A stretch of DNA of 64,000 bases from Rhodobacter sp. (GTDB taxonomy: Bacteria; Pseudomonadota; Alphaproteobacteria; Rhodobacterales; Rhodobacteraceae): the NCBI GenBank assembly GCA_013821825.1, contig PNJK01000003.1, positions 1 to 64,000 on the forward strand. Direction: 5' to 3'. This document shows, piece after piece, positions 17,540 through 26,149 of this stretch. The translations under genes and the position numbers were made by a program. The notes under the pieces were generated by a model. It had not been told where the DNA came from, ran no database searches, and saw only the letters and a list, made by a program, of their open reading frames with translations. Each line of letters starts with the position of its first letter. Position 1 is the first letter of the stretch.

Positions 17540-17792
17540 GGTCTTTCCTTTAGGTTGGTGGGATCGCCTTTGACTGTATACGGGGCGAAGCACGAAAGGA
17601 GTTGCTGGATATGGCTGCGGCTTTGGCCTTGATCCCAATCGTCTTGCGCGGCGCGGATGGTCCTGTGCGTCGTGGCCGACCGGACCGGATCGGCCCGAGA
17701 CAAGGCGCGGCTCTGTCTGGCCCCTTGAAACCCATACCGCCTTTGCCATTGCCTTTGGTCAACCCATCGTCACTCCGGGCTATTGACACGCC

Positions 17793-18725
17793 ATGGAAAC
17801 CGCCCGCCAATCGCCCGGCTTTCTGCACCTTCTGCCGCTGACGGGGGGCGGCGAATGGCTGCACATGTGCATCCGGCATCAGGAAACCTCGGCCTATCTG
17901 ATGGACGAGGTGGCACTTGACGATCTGATCGTCGATGCGCTGCTGGAAGAGGATACCCGCTCGCGCATCCGGGTGCGCGATGACGGGATCATGGTTCTTT
18001 TCAAGGCCATGCACCTTCACGGCGAAGAGATGGCGCGCCCCGAGGACATGGTTTCGATGCGCCTCTGGCTGACGCCGGATCGGGTGATCAGCACGCGTGA
18101 GGCCGACGTCGATCCGATCCTCGAAATCGCCGGGCGTCTGGTGGACGGGGGTGGCCCTGCCACCCCGGGCGCCTTTCTCGCCGATCTGATCGAGGAGCAT
18201 CTGGACGAGGTCGAAGCCCAGATCGAGATGCTGGAGGATGATTCCGCCCGGATCGGCACCATGATCAGCCAGCATCAGATGGAAACCGCCTGCCCCAACA
18301 TGGCCGACACCGAAACCAGGATCAGCGGTTTCCTGCGCCACCTGACTCCGCAGCGTCCCGTTCCGGAAACCCTGTCCGTGGCGCAGCATCCTGTTCTTGA
18401 TGGCCGCGACCGCGCCCGGCTTGACGATGCCTTGAACCGCCTGCTGCGCTTTCTCGAAACCCTTCAAGGCCTGCGTGAGCGGATCGACATCCTGAACGAC
18501 CAGGTCACCCGAATTCAGGACCGCCGGCTGAACCGCTCGTCCTATGTCTTTGCCGTGGCCGCGACGATCTTTCTGCCGCTGGGCTTTGTTACCGGCCTGT
18601 TCGGGGTCAACCTGATGGGGTTGCCCTTTGAAGGGGCATCCCAGGGTTTCTGGATTTTGACCGGTATCTGCGCGGCGGCAGCGTTTGGGCTGCTTGCGCT
18701 GTTTCGCTGGCGCAAGTGGCTTTAG
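17793..18725 (+). CDS. zntB: CorA-family divalent metal transporter, ZntB-like
   Basis: A 310-residue CorA superfamily protein: a soluble alpha/beta N-terminal domain, long helices from about residue 130 to 245, and two membrane segments at the C-terminus. The pore motif after the first membrane helix reads GVNLMG instead of the GMN of true CorA magnesium channels; GVN variants are typical of the ZntB branch that moves zinc. The extreme C-terminus RWRKWL is basic, as expected on the cytoplasmic side. It is divergent from the Gre-like gene across a 253-base gap. Zinc is the likely ion; magnesium or nickel are alternatives. Confidence 0.85.
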   Translation: METARQSPGFLHLLPLTGGGEWLHMCIRHQETSAYLMDEVALDDLIVDALLEEDTRSRIRVRDDGIMVLFKAMHLHGEEMARPEDMVSMRLWLTPDRVISTREADVDPILEIAGRLVDGGGPATPGAFLADLIEEHLDEVEAQIEMLEDDSARIGTMISQHQMETACPNMADTETRISGFLRHLTPQRPVPETLSVAQHPVLDGRDRARLDDALNRLLRFLETLQGLRERIDILNDQVTRIQDRRLNRSSYVFAVAATIFLPLGFVTGLFGVNLMGLPFEGASQGFWILTGICAAAAFGLLALFRWRKWL

Positions 18726-18863
18726 GCCGTCGACCGGCGTCACGCCGCACCTTTTGGCGGCTTGGTATGATGCTTGACCAATGCGGCTGCGATCACGGCA
18801 TATTCGGTGAACATCCGCTTTCCCCTGTTCCTTGGCATATCTCTATTCGGGGTGAACAGAATC

Positions 18864-19364
18864 TCAGGCATGGGTCACGGCCTTTCGCTGAAGATCGGAA
18901 AACCGCTGCCGCAACAGCGCAAGCTTCGGCTCAATATAGGCGTCACAAAACGGTCCTTCGCGGTTGCGGGCATAATAGTCCTGAAACCGAAGGTCGGACG
19001 GCTTGAAGCTGCGAAAGGGCAGGACTTCGGTCACAAAGACGCTGTCCGTTTCTTGCCCGATCCGGGCGATGATCGCTTTCGCAGCCTGGGCATGCTCTGA
19101 CCCATGCACGTAAACCGCGCTGCGATACTTGCCGCGCATCTTGTGATGCGACGTGCTGGCATGGGTCGCAAGATGCACGGCGATCAGGTCTTCGAACCCG
19201 ATCAGTTCGGGGTCCCAGGTGACCTCCGCCGCCTCGGAATAAGTATCATGCGGTGCGTCCGCTGCAATGAAGCCCTGACGGACCTCTGTGACCCCGCGAA
19301 GCGCCTGAAACACCGCTTCGGTGCACCAATGGCATCCGCCGGCAAAACCCGCGCTCTGCGTCAT
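18864..19364 (-). CDS. Divergent peptide methionine sulfoxide reductase A-like protein
   Basis: A 166-residue MsrA-family protein. The catalytic cysteine motif appears as AGFAGGCHWCTEAVF, near the N-terminus as expected, and RGKYRSAVY matches the later YRS motif. The usual GYxGG, HDPT and QGND segments are missing or changed, so it is a divergent member compared with the second MsrA at 23.6 kb. It is the last gene of a leftward redox-repair series, 3 bases after the AhpD-like gene. Its true substrate may differ from free or peptide Met-(S)-sulfoxide. Confidence 0.8.
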   Translation of the reverse strand: MTQSAGFAGGCHWCTEAVFQALRGVTEVRQGFIAADAPHDTYSEAAEVTWDPELIGFEDLIAVHLATHASTSHHKMRGKYRSAVYVHGSEHAQAAKAIIARIGQETDSVFVTEVLPFRSFKPSDLRFQDYYARNREGPFCDAYIEPKLALLRQRFSDLQRKAVTHA

Positions 19365-19367
19365 CGC

Positions 19368-19826
19368 CTAGGTCTCCACCGGAACGGCACCCTGCGCCAG
19401 TTTCAGCCGTGTCCAAAGGTTCATGTTGATCACGATGGCCGCGATTTCCGCGATGGCGGTCTCGTCGAAATGTGACTCGAGCGCCGCGTGACGGGCTGGA
19501 AAGACGGCAAGGTCATAGGCGGTCAGCGCCTCAGCATAGGCCAGCGCGCAGCGTTCGGCATCCGTGAACATCGTGCTTTCGCGCCACGACGCCAGATGGG
19601 CCACCTTTTCCACCCCGATCCCCCGGTCATGCGCGGCCTTGGCGTGCAGGATCAGGCAATAGGAACAGGGGTTCAACTGTGCCACGCGCAGCCGCAAAAG
19701 CTGAGCGAGGTCGGCATCCACCGACAGGTCCGCCGTAGGACCGACCGAGGCCGCCATCTTCTGGGCAATGGCGTGAAACCCGATCAGGTCCGGATCGAAC
19801 CGCGTGTTCTCAAAGGTCATCACCAC
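19368..19826 (-). CDS. Carboxymuconolactone decarboxylase/AhpD-like protein
   Basis: A 152-residue protein of the AhpD-like helical fold. The redox motif is Cys-Ser-Tyr-Cys (PCSYCLILHAKAAHD), the Cys-x2-Cys plus downstream His arrangement of alkylhydroperoxidase proteins. It is likely a cytoplasmic thiol peroxidase or disulfide relay partner. It lies between a flavin disulfide reductase (21 bases upstream) and the MsrA-like gene, so it could pass electrons between them. Confidence 0.85.
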   Translation of the reverse strand: MVMTFENTRFDPDLIGFHAIAQKMAASVGPTADLSVDADLAQLLRLRVAQLNPCSYCLILHAKAAHDRGIGVEKVAHLASWRESTMFTDAERCALAYAEALTAYDLAVFPARHAALESHFDETAIAEIAAIVINMNLWTRLKLAQGAVPVET

Positions 19827-19847
19827 ATTATCCCCCAGTTCCGAAAG

Positions 19848-21260
19848 TCAGCCATCGGCTTTTTCCAACGGTTTCAGCCCGGCCAGAATCGTGGGCAGAA
19901 ATTCCGCGACCGTGGGATGCACCGGCAGAGCCTGCTGCATGATACGGTAGCTGGCCCCCGTGGCCATGAAGTTGGTCAGCGTGGCAATAACCTCATCCCC
20001 GCCAAAGCCGAAGACGGTCGCCCCCAGAAAGGCCTCGGTTTCGGCATCTACGATCAGCCGGATCAGACCGCTGGTCTCGCCTTCCTCCCTGGCGCGGCTC
20101 ACGCGATCCATCGGCAGGTCCGAGATCAGGATCCGCCGCCCTTGCCCGACAAGCGCCAGCGCCTCGGTCCGGGTCAGCCCGACACGGCCCAGGGGCGGGT
20201 CGGTGAACATGGCATAAGTGGTCGGGCGCTGATCGGCCCCCTTCCACTGGTGCAGGTCTTCAAGCCCGTCGCGTTCAGCCAGAACGATCTCGTGGTCGTG
20301 GTAGGCGGTATGGGTAAAGGCCCCGCGCCGGTTGACATCGCCCAAGGCCCAGATCCCCGGCACATCGGTCTCGAGCTGCGCATCGGTGGCGATGTAGCCG
20401 CGCGCATCGGCCGTCAGCCCCACCGATACCAAGTTCAACTCTTCGGTGTTCGGCACCCGTCCGGTGGCGAACAGGATATGGCTTCCCACAATTTCTGTGC
20501 CATCCGCCAACGTCACCAGAGCCCCGCGCATAGTCTTTCCGACCGAGGCAATGGAGGCATTCAGCCGCAGGTCGATTCCCTCGGACCGCATGATATCGGC
20601 GATGATGGCCGATACGTCCGCGTCCTCCCGCTCGGCTAAGCGGTCAGCGCGGTGCAGTATCGTCACCGAAGACCCAAGCCGCCGGAATATCTGGCCGAGT
20701 TCCAGCCCGATATAGGATCCGCCGACGACGATGAGATGATCGGGGCGTTCGGTCAGAGCCAGAAGGCCGGCGTTGTCCAGTGGCGCAATCGTCTCGAGGC
20801 CCGGCACATCGGGGATGAACGGCCGGGTGCCGGTGTTCAGATAGACCTGGCGCGCACGCAAGACCCGATCCCCAACGGATACCCGAAATCGCCCGTCCGC
20901 CTCGCGCCCGTCAAACCTGCCCCAGCCATCAATGACGTTCACTCCGTCTGTCCGGGCCAGCCAGTTGGCCAGACCCTCACGCGCCCTGTCGCTGCGTTCG
21001 CGCATCCGCGCCATGGCCGCAGCGAAATCCACCTCGACCGGGCCGGTTTTCACCCCGAATTCAGCCGCGCGGCGGGCCAGATGGGCAACCCGGGCGGATT
21101 TGCGCAGGGTCTTGGTCGGGGTGCAGCCGGTGTTGACACAGGTGCCACCCAGACGGTCACCCTCGATCAGTGCCACCCTGTCCCCGCGCCCGGCAAGCGC
21201 CACGGCCAGAGATGGCGCCGCCTGTCCCGCGCCGATGATGATGCTGTCGAAACTGTCCAT
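19848..21260 (-). CDS. FAD-dependent pyridine nucleotide-disulfide oxidoreductase
   Basis: A 470-residue flavoprotein of the mercuric reductase/dihydrolipoamide dehydrogenase type. It has the FAD motif IIGAGQAAPSLA at the N-terminus, the redox-active pair in GGTCVNTGCTPTKTL, an NAD motif GGSYIGLELGQI near residue 180, the second FAD motif ALGDVN, and the C-terminal HPTVAEFLP with the His-Glu pair of the interface. No mercury-binding N-terminal domain or C-terminal Cys pair is seen, so mercury reduction is unlikely. It probably reduces a low-molecular-weight or protein disulfide, perhaps that of the adjacent AhpD-like protein. Confidence 0.87.
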   Translation of the reverse strand: MDSFDSIIIGAGQAAPSLAVALAGRGDRVALIEGDRLGGTCVNTGCTPTKTLRKSARVAHLARRAAEFGVKTGPVEVDFAAAMARMRERSDRAREGLANWLARTDGVNVIDGWGRFDGREADGRFRVSVGDRVLRARQVYLNTGTRPFIPDVPGLETIAPLDNAGLLALTERPDHLIVVGGSYIGLELGQIFRRLGSSVTILHRADRLAEREDADVSAIIADIMRSEGIDLRLNASIASVGKTMRGALVTLADGTEIVGSHILFATGRVPNTEELNLVSVGLTADARGYIATDAQLETDVPGIWALGDVNRRGAFTHTAYHDHEIVLAERDGLEDLHQWKGADQRPTTYAMFTDPPLGRVGLTRTEALALVGQGRRILISDLPMDRVSRAREEGETSGLIRLIVDAETEAFLGATVFGFGGDEVIATLTNFMATGASYRIMQQALPVHPTVAEFLPTILAGLKPLEKADG

Positions 21261-21396
21261 CCCGCCCCTCTGATTTTCTTCAAACTGTCCTGATTACACG
21301 TCCAAGCCTGCAGTCAATTCGTTGAAAAGATCGCGCCACCGAAAACACCCGGTTGCATGCAGTACCTTCGGGGATTTCATTTCATCATCCCGGTTC

Positions 21397-22878
21397 TCAC
21401 GTTCCGCAAAAGGTAACGAATTTCCCGAAATCTGCCGGGGCAGGCGCAGCAAAGGCCTCGGCCGCCTCCTGCGGGGTGAAGGGCGCAGACAGCACCTCGA
21501 TCAGCCGGTCGAATGGCCCCATGTCGCCGGCCTCTGCCGCCTTCAACGCCGCGTCCACCAGATGATTACGCGGGATGTAGATCGGGTTCACCCGGTCCAT
21601 CGCCTTGGCGCGTTCGGTGGCGCGGATGTCCTCTCCGGCCATGCGCCGCGAATAGTGGCCGGCCCAGCCATCAAAGCGCACAGGATCGGCAAATAGCGCG
21701 CGGGCCGGCGTGACATCCCCACGCACCAGCGCCGCGAGCGCCCGGAATAGCCCCGTGTAATCCACGCTTTGCCCTTCGGTCGCCGTCAGAAGGTCGTTGG
21801 CCAGATCCAGATCGCCGGGCATCTTCTTGAACAGACCCAGCTTGGTCCGCATCCCCTGCAGCCAGAACTGCTGATAGTGCGCGGGAAAGGCGTTGATTTC
21901 ATTTGTAAGTTGGCGAACGGCATCGTCGCTGTCGTCGGGGTTCACCAGTTCGACCAGCGTTTCGGCAAGACGCGTCAGGTTCCAGTGCATGATCGGGGGC
22001 TGATTGCCGAAAGCATAGCGCCCAAGCTCGTCGATCGAGCTGAACACGGCCTTGGGGTCATAGGCATCAATGAAGGCACATGGGCCGTAGTCGATGGTCT
22101 CGCCCGAGATGGCGGTGTTGTCGGTGTTCATCACGCCATGCACAAACCCCACCAGCACCCATTGCGCGATCAGCGCCGCCTGCGTGTCGCGGACGCGGCG
22201 GAACAGCTCCAGATACCGGTCGGAGCGGTCGGCGATTTCCGGGAAATGCCGATGGATCGCGTAATCGGCAAGCTTCCGGACCTTGTCCACCTCGCCCCGC
22301 GCGGCAAAGAACTGGAACGTCCCCACCCGAAGGTGCGAGGCCGCCACCCGCGCCAGAACCGCCCCCGGCTCCGGCCTCTTCTGCCGGATCACGGGCTCTC
22401 CCGTCAGGGTGGCGGCAAGGGCGCGCGTGGAGGGAATGCCCAGCGCATGCATGGCCTCGCCGAACAGATACTCGCGCAAGACCGGCCCCAGGACTGCCTT
22501 GCCGTCGCCCCCGCGCGAGAAGGGCGTGCGGCCTGACCCTTTCAGGTGAATGTCGCGCCGCTGTCCCATGCGGTCGATCACCTCGCCCAAGAGCAGGGCG
22601 CGACCGTCGCCAAGCTGCGGCGAGAAGCCGCCGAACTGATGCCCGGCATAGGCCATGGCCAAGGGGGCCGCGCCTTCGGGCGTGACGCCCCCGCTTAACA
22701 TTGCCGCGCCTGCATCCGTCGCCAAAGCCGAGGCATCGAGCCCCAGCTCGGCGGCAAGGGCCGTGTTCAGGCGCAGAACCTTTGGCGCCGGAGCCTTGGT
22801 GCCGGTCCAAGGCACATAGAACCCCTCCAGATCACGGGCATAGCTGTTGTCGAAGGCAATGGCGGGCAGATCACGCAT
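21397..22878 (-). CDS. selO: SelO/YdiU protein adenylyltransferase
   Basis: A 493-residue member of the SelO pseudokinase family, which transfers AMP from ATP to Ser/Thr/Tyr of redox proteins. Family hallmarks are AYAGHQFGGFSPQLGDGRA, the LKGSGRTPFSRGGDGKA segment with nucleotide-binding Lys and Arg, GIPSTRAL, and HGVMNTDNTAISGETIDYGP with the metal-binding Asn and Asp. Bacterial homologues end without selenocysteine; this one ends FVTFCGT with a Cys near the terminus, at the usual spot. It sits within the methionine-sulfoxide/thiol gene series, in keeping with its known link to oxidative stress. Confidence 0.93.
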   Translation of the reverse strand: MRDLPAIAFDNSYARDLEGFYVPWTGTKAPAPKVLRLNTALAAELGLDASALATDAGAAMLSGGVTPEGAAPLAMAYAGHQFGGFSPQLGDGRALLLGEVIDRMGQRRDIHLKGSGRTPFSRGGDGKAVLGPVLREYLFGEAMHALGIPSTRALAATLTGEPVIRQKRPEPGAVLARVAASHLRVGTFQFFAARGEVDKVRKLADYAIHRHFPEIADRSDRYLELFRRVRDTQAALIAQWVLVGFVHGVMNTDNTAISGETIDYGPCAFIDAYDPKAVFSSIDELGRYAFGNQPPIMHWNLTRLAETLVELVNPDDSDDAVRQLTNEINAFPAHYQQFWLQGMRTKLGLFKKMPGDLDLANDLLTATEGQSVDYTGLFRALAALVRGDVTPARALFADPVRFDGWAGHYSRRMAGEDIRATERAKAMDRVNPIYIPRNHLVDAALKAAEAGDMGPFDRLIEVLSAPFTPQEAAEAFAAPAPADFGKFVTFCGT

Positions 22879-22918
22879 GGGGTCTCCGATGGGGTGACGG
22901 GTTGATCCTCGGGGCAGC

Positions 22919-23419
22919 TCAGGCGTCGCTCAGATCGGCGTCCTCGGCCCCAAGCGCGCGCAGGAAACGTGTGGCATCCAAACGGAAATCGGCAAAGACG
23001 ACATTGCCGTCATGGTCGATGATGGTGAACCAGGGTGTGCCGCCGGAACGGTAATCCTCCATGAAGGTCGGATAGCGTTCACCTGCGGGCGGCAGATCCT
23101 GACCAAAGGGAATGGCCAGCCCATAGCGTTGCTGATTGAGGCGCAGCTTGTCGAAGGTGTTGACCTCGGCCCCTTCGAAGACTGTCTGGATCACTGCGAA
23201 ACCAACGCCCTTGTCCTTCAAGACCTCGTGCAGAGCCTTCAACGTGGGGAAGCCGCGCGAATGGCAGCCCGGACACCAATCCTGAAAGCAGAAGATGATC
23301 CTGTAGTCCGCCCCGAGGTCAGCCAGACGGACGGGCTTTTCCATCGACTTCCCGTCGCCATCAATCCAGTCGCTGACCCGCAATTCGCGGGCTTTGTCAC
23401 GCAATCCTCCGAAGGCCAT
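22919..23419 (-). CDS. Thioredoxin-like protein with CPGC motif
   Basis: A 166-residue thioredoxin-fold protein. The active site is DWCPGCHSRGFP, a Cys-Pro-Gly-Cys pair followed by the peroxiredoxin/TlpA-like helix, and the cis-Pro is in GGTPWFTIID. There is no signal peptide, so it should be cytoplasmic. Met at 23419 is preceded by AAAGGAAAC as ribosome-binding site, which decides the start over the longer frame. It lies 40 bases upstream of selO, and could reduce MsrA/MsrB or other disulfides. Confidence 0.85.
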   Translation of the reverse strand: MAFGGLRDKARELRVSDWIDGDGKSMEKPVRLADLGADYRIIFCFQDWCPGCHSRGFPTLKALHEVLKDKGVGFAVIQTVFEGAEVNTFDKLRLNQQRYGLAIPFGQDLPPAGERYPTFMEDYRSGGTPWFTIIDHDGNVVFADFRLDATRFLRALGAEDADLSDA

Positions 23420-23626
23420 CTTGTTTCCTTTCCATCCCCGAAAACGGGATTTCATGTTGTCCTGAACTGGTCCTGGCCGAATGCCCGGACCAGGTCGTCG
23501 AAGCGCTGGTCCGACACAGGCCAAGGCTGACCGAGAGATCCACCGCCTGCCGATCCCCTGGCCCGGCGGTAGTGCTGGCCAGGGGCACGATCTTCTCGCG
23601 GGGCCCGTCGTCCGTTCACCGCAGCG

Positions 23627-24148
23627 TCACCGATGATGACATGGTGCCGCCGCGCGTCTGGGCAAAACCCAGTTCGGACGCACGAAGTGGCAGGTATAGC
23701 CGTTGGGGATCCGCTCAAGGTAGTCCTGATGCTCCGGTTCGGCCTCCCAGAACTCGCCCACCGGCTTCAGTTCGGTCTTCACCGACCCCGGCCACAGCCC
23801 CGAAGCCTCGACATCGAGGATCGTATCCTCGGCCACCTTCTTCTGATCGTCCGACGTATAGTAGATGCCCGACCGATACGAAGTGCCACGGTCGTTGCCC
23901 TGCCGGTTCACGGTGGTGGGATCGTGGATCTGGAAGAAGAACTCCAGAAGCAGCCGGAACGAGATCTTCGCCGGATCAAAGATCACCTCGATCCCTTCGG
24001 CATGGGAGCCGTGGTTGCGGTAGGTGGCGAATTTCACGTCGCCTCCCGTATACCCCACGCGGGTATCGATCACTCCGGGCAGGTTGCGGATCAGATCCTG
24101 CATGCCCCAGAAACAGCCACCCGCCAGAACAGCACGTTCCGTCATCAC
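23627..24148 (-). CDS. msrA: Peptide methionine sulfoxide reductase MsrA
   Basis: A 173-residue canonical MsrA, which reduces Met-(S)-sulfoxide. The catalytic motif is [12 protein letters not shown] at the N-terminus, followed by [16 protein letters not shown], the [20 protein letters not shown] segment and the [18 protein letters not shown] region. Its start overlaps the msrB stop by 4 bases (two adjacent Met codons at 24148 and 24145). The C-terminus is somewhat short of recycling cysteines except for one in the last five residues, so regeneration by the neighbouring thioredoxin-like protein is plausible. Confidence 0.95.
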   Translation of the reverse strand: MMTERAVLAGGCFWGMQDLIRNLPGVIDTRVGYTGGDVKFATYRNHGSHAEGIEVIFDPAKISFRLLLEFFFQIHDPTTVNRQGNDRGTSYRSGIYYTSDDQKKVAEDTILDVEASGLWPGSVKTELKPVGEFWEAEPEHQDYLERIPNGYTCHFVRPNWVLPRRAAAPCHHR

Positions 24149-24582
24149 GTCTCCTCCACCTGGTTGAGGTATTGTCCGTAGCCCTGCGCTTCCATCTCGG
24201 TCCTGGGCACGAAGCGCAGGCTCGCCGAATTGATGCAGTAGCGCAGGCCGCCCATCTCGCGCGGGCCGTCGTTGAAGACATGGCCCAGATGGCTGTCGCC
24301 GTGTCTCGATCGGACCTCGACCCGCCGCATCCCATGGGTGCTGTCGGAATGCTCGGTCACATTGTCGATGGGCTTTGAAAATGACGGCCAGCCGCAGCCC
24401 GAGTTGAACTTGGCCGACGAGGCGAACAGCGGCTCGCCCGAGACGACATCGACATAGATACCCGGCTCGTAATGTTTGTCGTATTCGCCCGTAAACGCAC
24501 GCTCTGTGCCGCTCTGCTGCGTCACCCGATGCTGTTCGGGCGTCAGCCTGGCGACGGCTTCATCCGTCTTCCGGTATTTCAT
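24145..24582 (-). CDS. msrB: Peptide methionine sulfoxide reductase MsrB
   Basis: A 145-residue MsrB, which reduces Met-(R)-sulfoxide. Motifs are [27 protein letters not shown] and the catalytic [11 protein letters not shown] near residue 120. The two Cys-x2-Cys pairs that bind zinc in many MsrB proteins are absent, so this is the zinc-free type. It is the first gene of the leftward msrB-msrA pair, coupled by an ATGA-type overlap. Confidence 0.95.
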   Translation of the reverse strand: MKYRKTDEAVARLTPEQHRVTQQSGTERAFTGEYDKHYEPGIYVDVVSGEPLFASSAKFNSGCGWPSFSKPIDNVTEHSDSTHGMRRVEVRSRHGDSHLGHVFNDGPREMGGLRYCINSASLRFVPRTEMEAQGYGQYLNQVEET

Positions 24583-24689
24583 CGCTTTTCTCCCGGTTCA
24601 GTTTCCATGACCGGAAGATGGGCGAGGTGCCGGAAAAATGCCAATAGCGGGGGGCTATAAGTCCGATAGCCGTCGCTTCGTGGGGCGCC

Positions 24690-25568
24690 TCAACAGGCCC
24701 AGTCGAATTGCGCGGCCAAGGCCAGAATCTGCCGCACTTCACGGGGGTTGCCCGAGCCGGAAACCGCGACAAGCGACACCTGCCGCGAAAGATCGAGCCC
24801 CACGACCGGGCGAAGAACAATGCCCCCGACAATGACCGATCGTTCCGGCAACGAGCAGACCCCCGCGCCACTGGCAACCATCTGCTGCACCCAGTCCTCG
24901 CGCTCGGACAGCACCCGGGGCCGCATCACCACGTTGCGGTCCATGAAATGCTTGATCAAGGCCGACCTGAATTCGCAATGCAGACGGTCCAGATACGGCG
25001 CTTCCGACATCTCGGCTGGAGTCACTTCGTTCCGGCGGGCCAGCGGATGGTCCGCCGCCATCGCCAGCCGCAGGTGTTCGCGATACAAGGGTTGAACCGT
25101 CAATTTGACGTTGGGCTTCGGCGCATTGGTCAGCATGCACATATCATAGCGACCCGATAGAACTTCGGCCTCGGTCTCGCCCGGTTGCATGGGCACGAAC
25201 TGCAATTCAACCATCGGCAACTGCTCAAGAACATGCTGCCAGAACCCCGCCGTAGCGCCGGGTGCGATCGTCGTCGCGATGCCGATGGTCAAGCGGCGAC
25301 GCCTTCCGACGACCGAGCTATCGGCGATTTCCGCCACAGTCTCGAGGCTGGACTGAATCCGCATGAACTCAACCTGAACATCCCGGCCAAGGGCAGTCAG
25401 GCGGGTGTCCTTGCCATCCCGATACAGCAGCGGGCCGCCCAACTCCTCTTCCAGCCGCTGGATGGCCCGAGTCAGACTTGGTTGCGACACTCCGCTCTGC
25501 CGGGCCGCCTCGGTGAAGGTCAGGCTCTGCGCGAGGTTGAGATAGTAGCGGACCTGGTTCAAATCCAT
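24690..25568 (-). CDS. LysR-family transcriptional regulator
   Basis: A 292-residue LysR regulator. The helix-turn-helix is at the N-terminus (MDLNQVRYYLNLAQSLTFTE, then ARQSGVSQPSLTRAIQRLEE), followed by an effector domain. Met at 25568 gives the normal N-terminus; the frame is open 20 codons further upstream without support. It faces a truncated divergent gene start at 25720, its probable former target, and lies upstream of msrB on the same strand, so it may also influence the methionine sulfoxide genes. Confidence 0.88.
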   Translation of the reverse strand: MDLNQVRYYLNLAQSLTFTEAARQSGVSQPSLTRAIQRLEEELGGPLLYRDGKDTRLTALGRDVQVEFMRIQSSLETVAEIADSSVVGRRRRLTIGIATTIAPGATAGFWQHVLEQLPMVELQFVPMQPGETEAEVLSGRYDMCMLTNAPKPNVKLTVQPLYREHLRLAMAADHPLARRNEVTPAEMSEAPYLDRLHCEFRSALIKHFMDRNVVMRPRVLSEREDWVQQMVASGAGVCSLPERSVIVGGIVLRPVVGLDLSRQVSLVAVSGSGNPREVRQILALAAQFDWAC

Positions 25569-25719
25569 CGCGGTCGACCTGCCGAAAACCAGCGATGCGA
25601 TGGTCGACAAATCCTGATTTCCAGCCAAGTGTGCGGTCGCTTTGCCACTTCTGACCTATCCCCGGCTCTGGTTTTATGCGCCCTCATGCTAATGGAACCT
25701 TGTGGGACAGGAAAGGATC

Positions 25720-25764
25720 ATGAAGGCTTCCACATTCGCCCGGTCTGCCGCGCTCGCCGCCTGA
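25720..25764 (+). pseudogene. Stub of a divergent signal-peptide gene
   Basis: After a good ribosome-binding site (GGACAGGAAAGGATC), ATG begins MKASTFARSAALAA, which looks like the start of an export signal, and then meets TGA after 14 codons. It is placed divergently from the LysR gene, where a regulated target gene would be expected. The rest of the gene appears to be gone, replaced by sequence reading in the other direction. Confidence 0.4.
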
Positions 25765-25824
25765 TGGCAAAAGACCAAAGCCTTCCTCTTCTCAAGGGTC
25801 AAGTTTGCGACAAGACCGGTCGCG

Positions 25825-26121
25825 CTATTGGGTAAGGGCGATGTGCATTTCTTCGCCGTTAGAGATGACATTGCGCAGGTGGTGCGGCACGTCCGTCGCG
25901 CCCCGGCCGCCAAAGAACATTCCGGGGCGGGTCTGCGCCTCATCGGCGATAAAGAAGGCCGGCATGGCGACGCGGTTCGGGAATTGCGCGACCACCCCCT
26001 TGAACAGCATGCGGGAATTCCTGCCGCCGGTTTCAACCTTGGTCCCGGCCATGCAGATCATGTGGTGGCCAACCGTACCATGCACACAATCCCCAGCCGG
26101 GCGGACGGCAGCCTTGGGCAC
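25825..26121 (-). pseudogene. Orphan 3' gene fragment, unknown family
   Basis: An open frame of about 98 codons with coding-like composition, ending MFFGGRGATDVPHHLRNVIS and then a short tail to TAG at 25825. It has no ribosome-binding site and no proper start, and it follows the broken alpha/beta hydrolase on the same strand. The sequence does not match the histidine-bearing C-terminus expected of that hydrolase, so it looks like the 3' end of another gene joined by deletion. I do not recognise the family. Confidence 0.35.
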
Positions 26122-26149
26122 GAGGCGCTGCGGGTAGACGGTCCCTGAT

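Noticed and set aside
19848..21260. Mercuric reductase
   Set aside because: The N-terminal heavy-metal domain and the C-terminal cysteine pair are missing and no mer genes are near.
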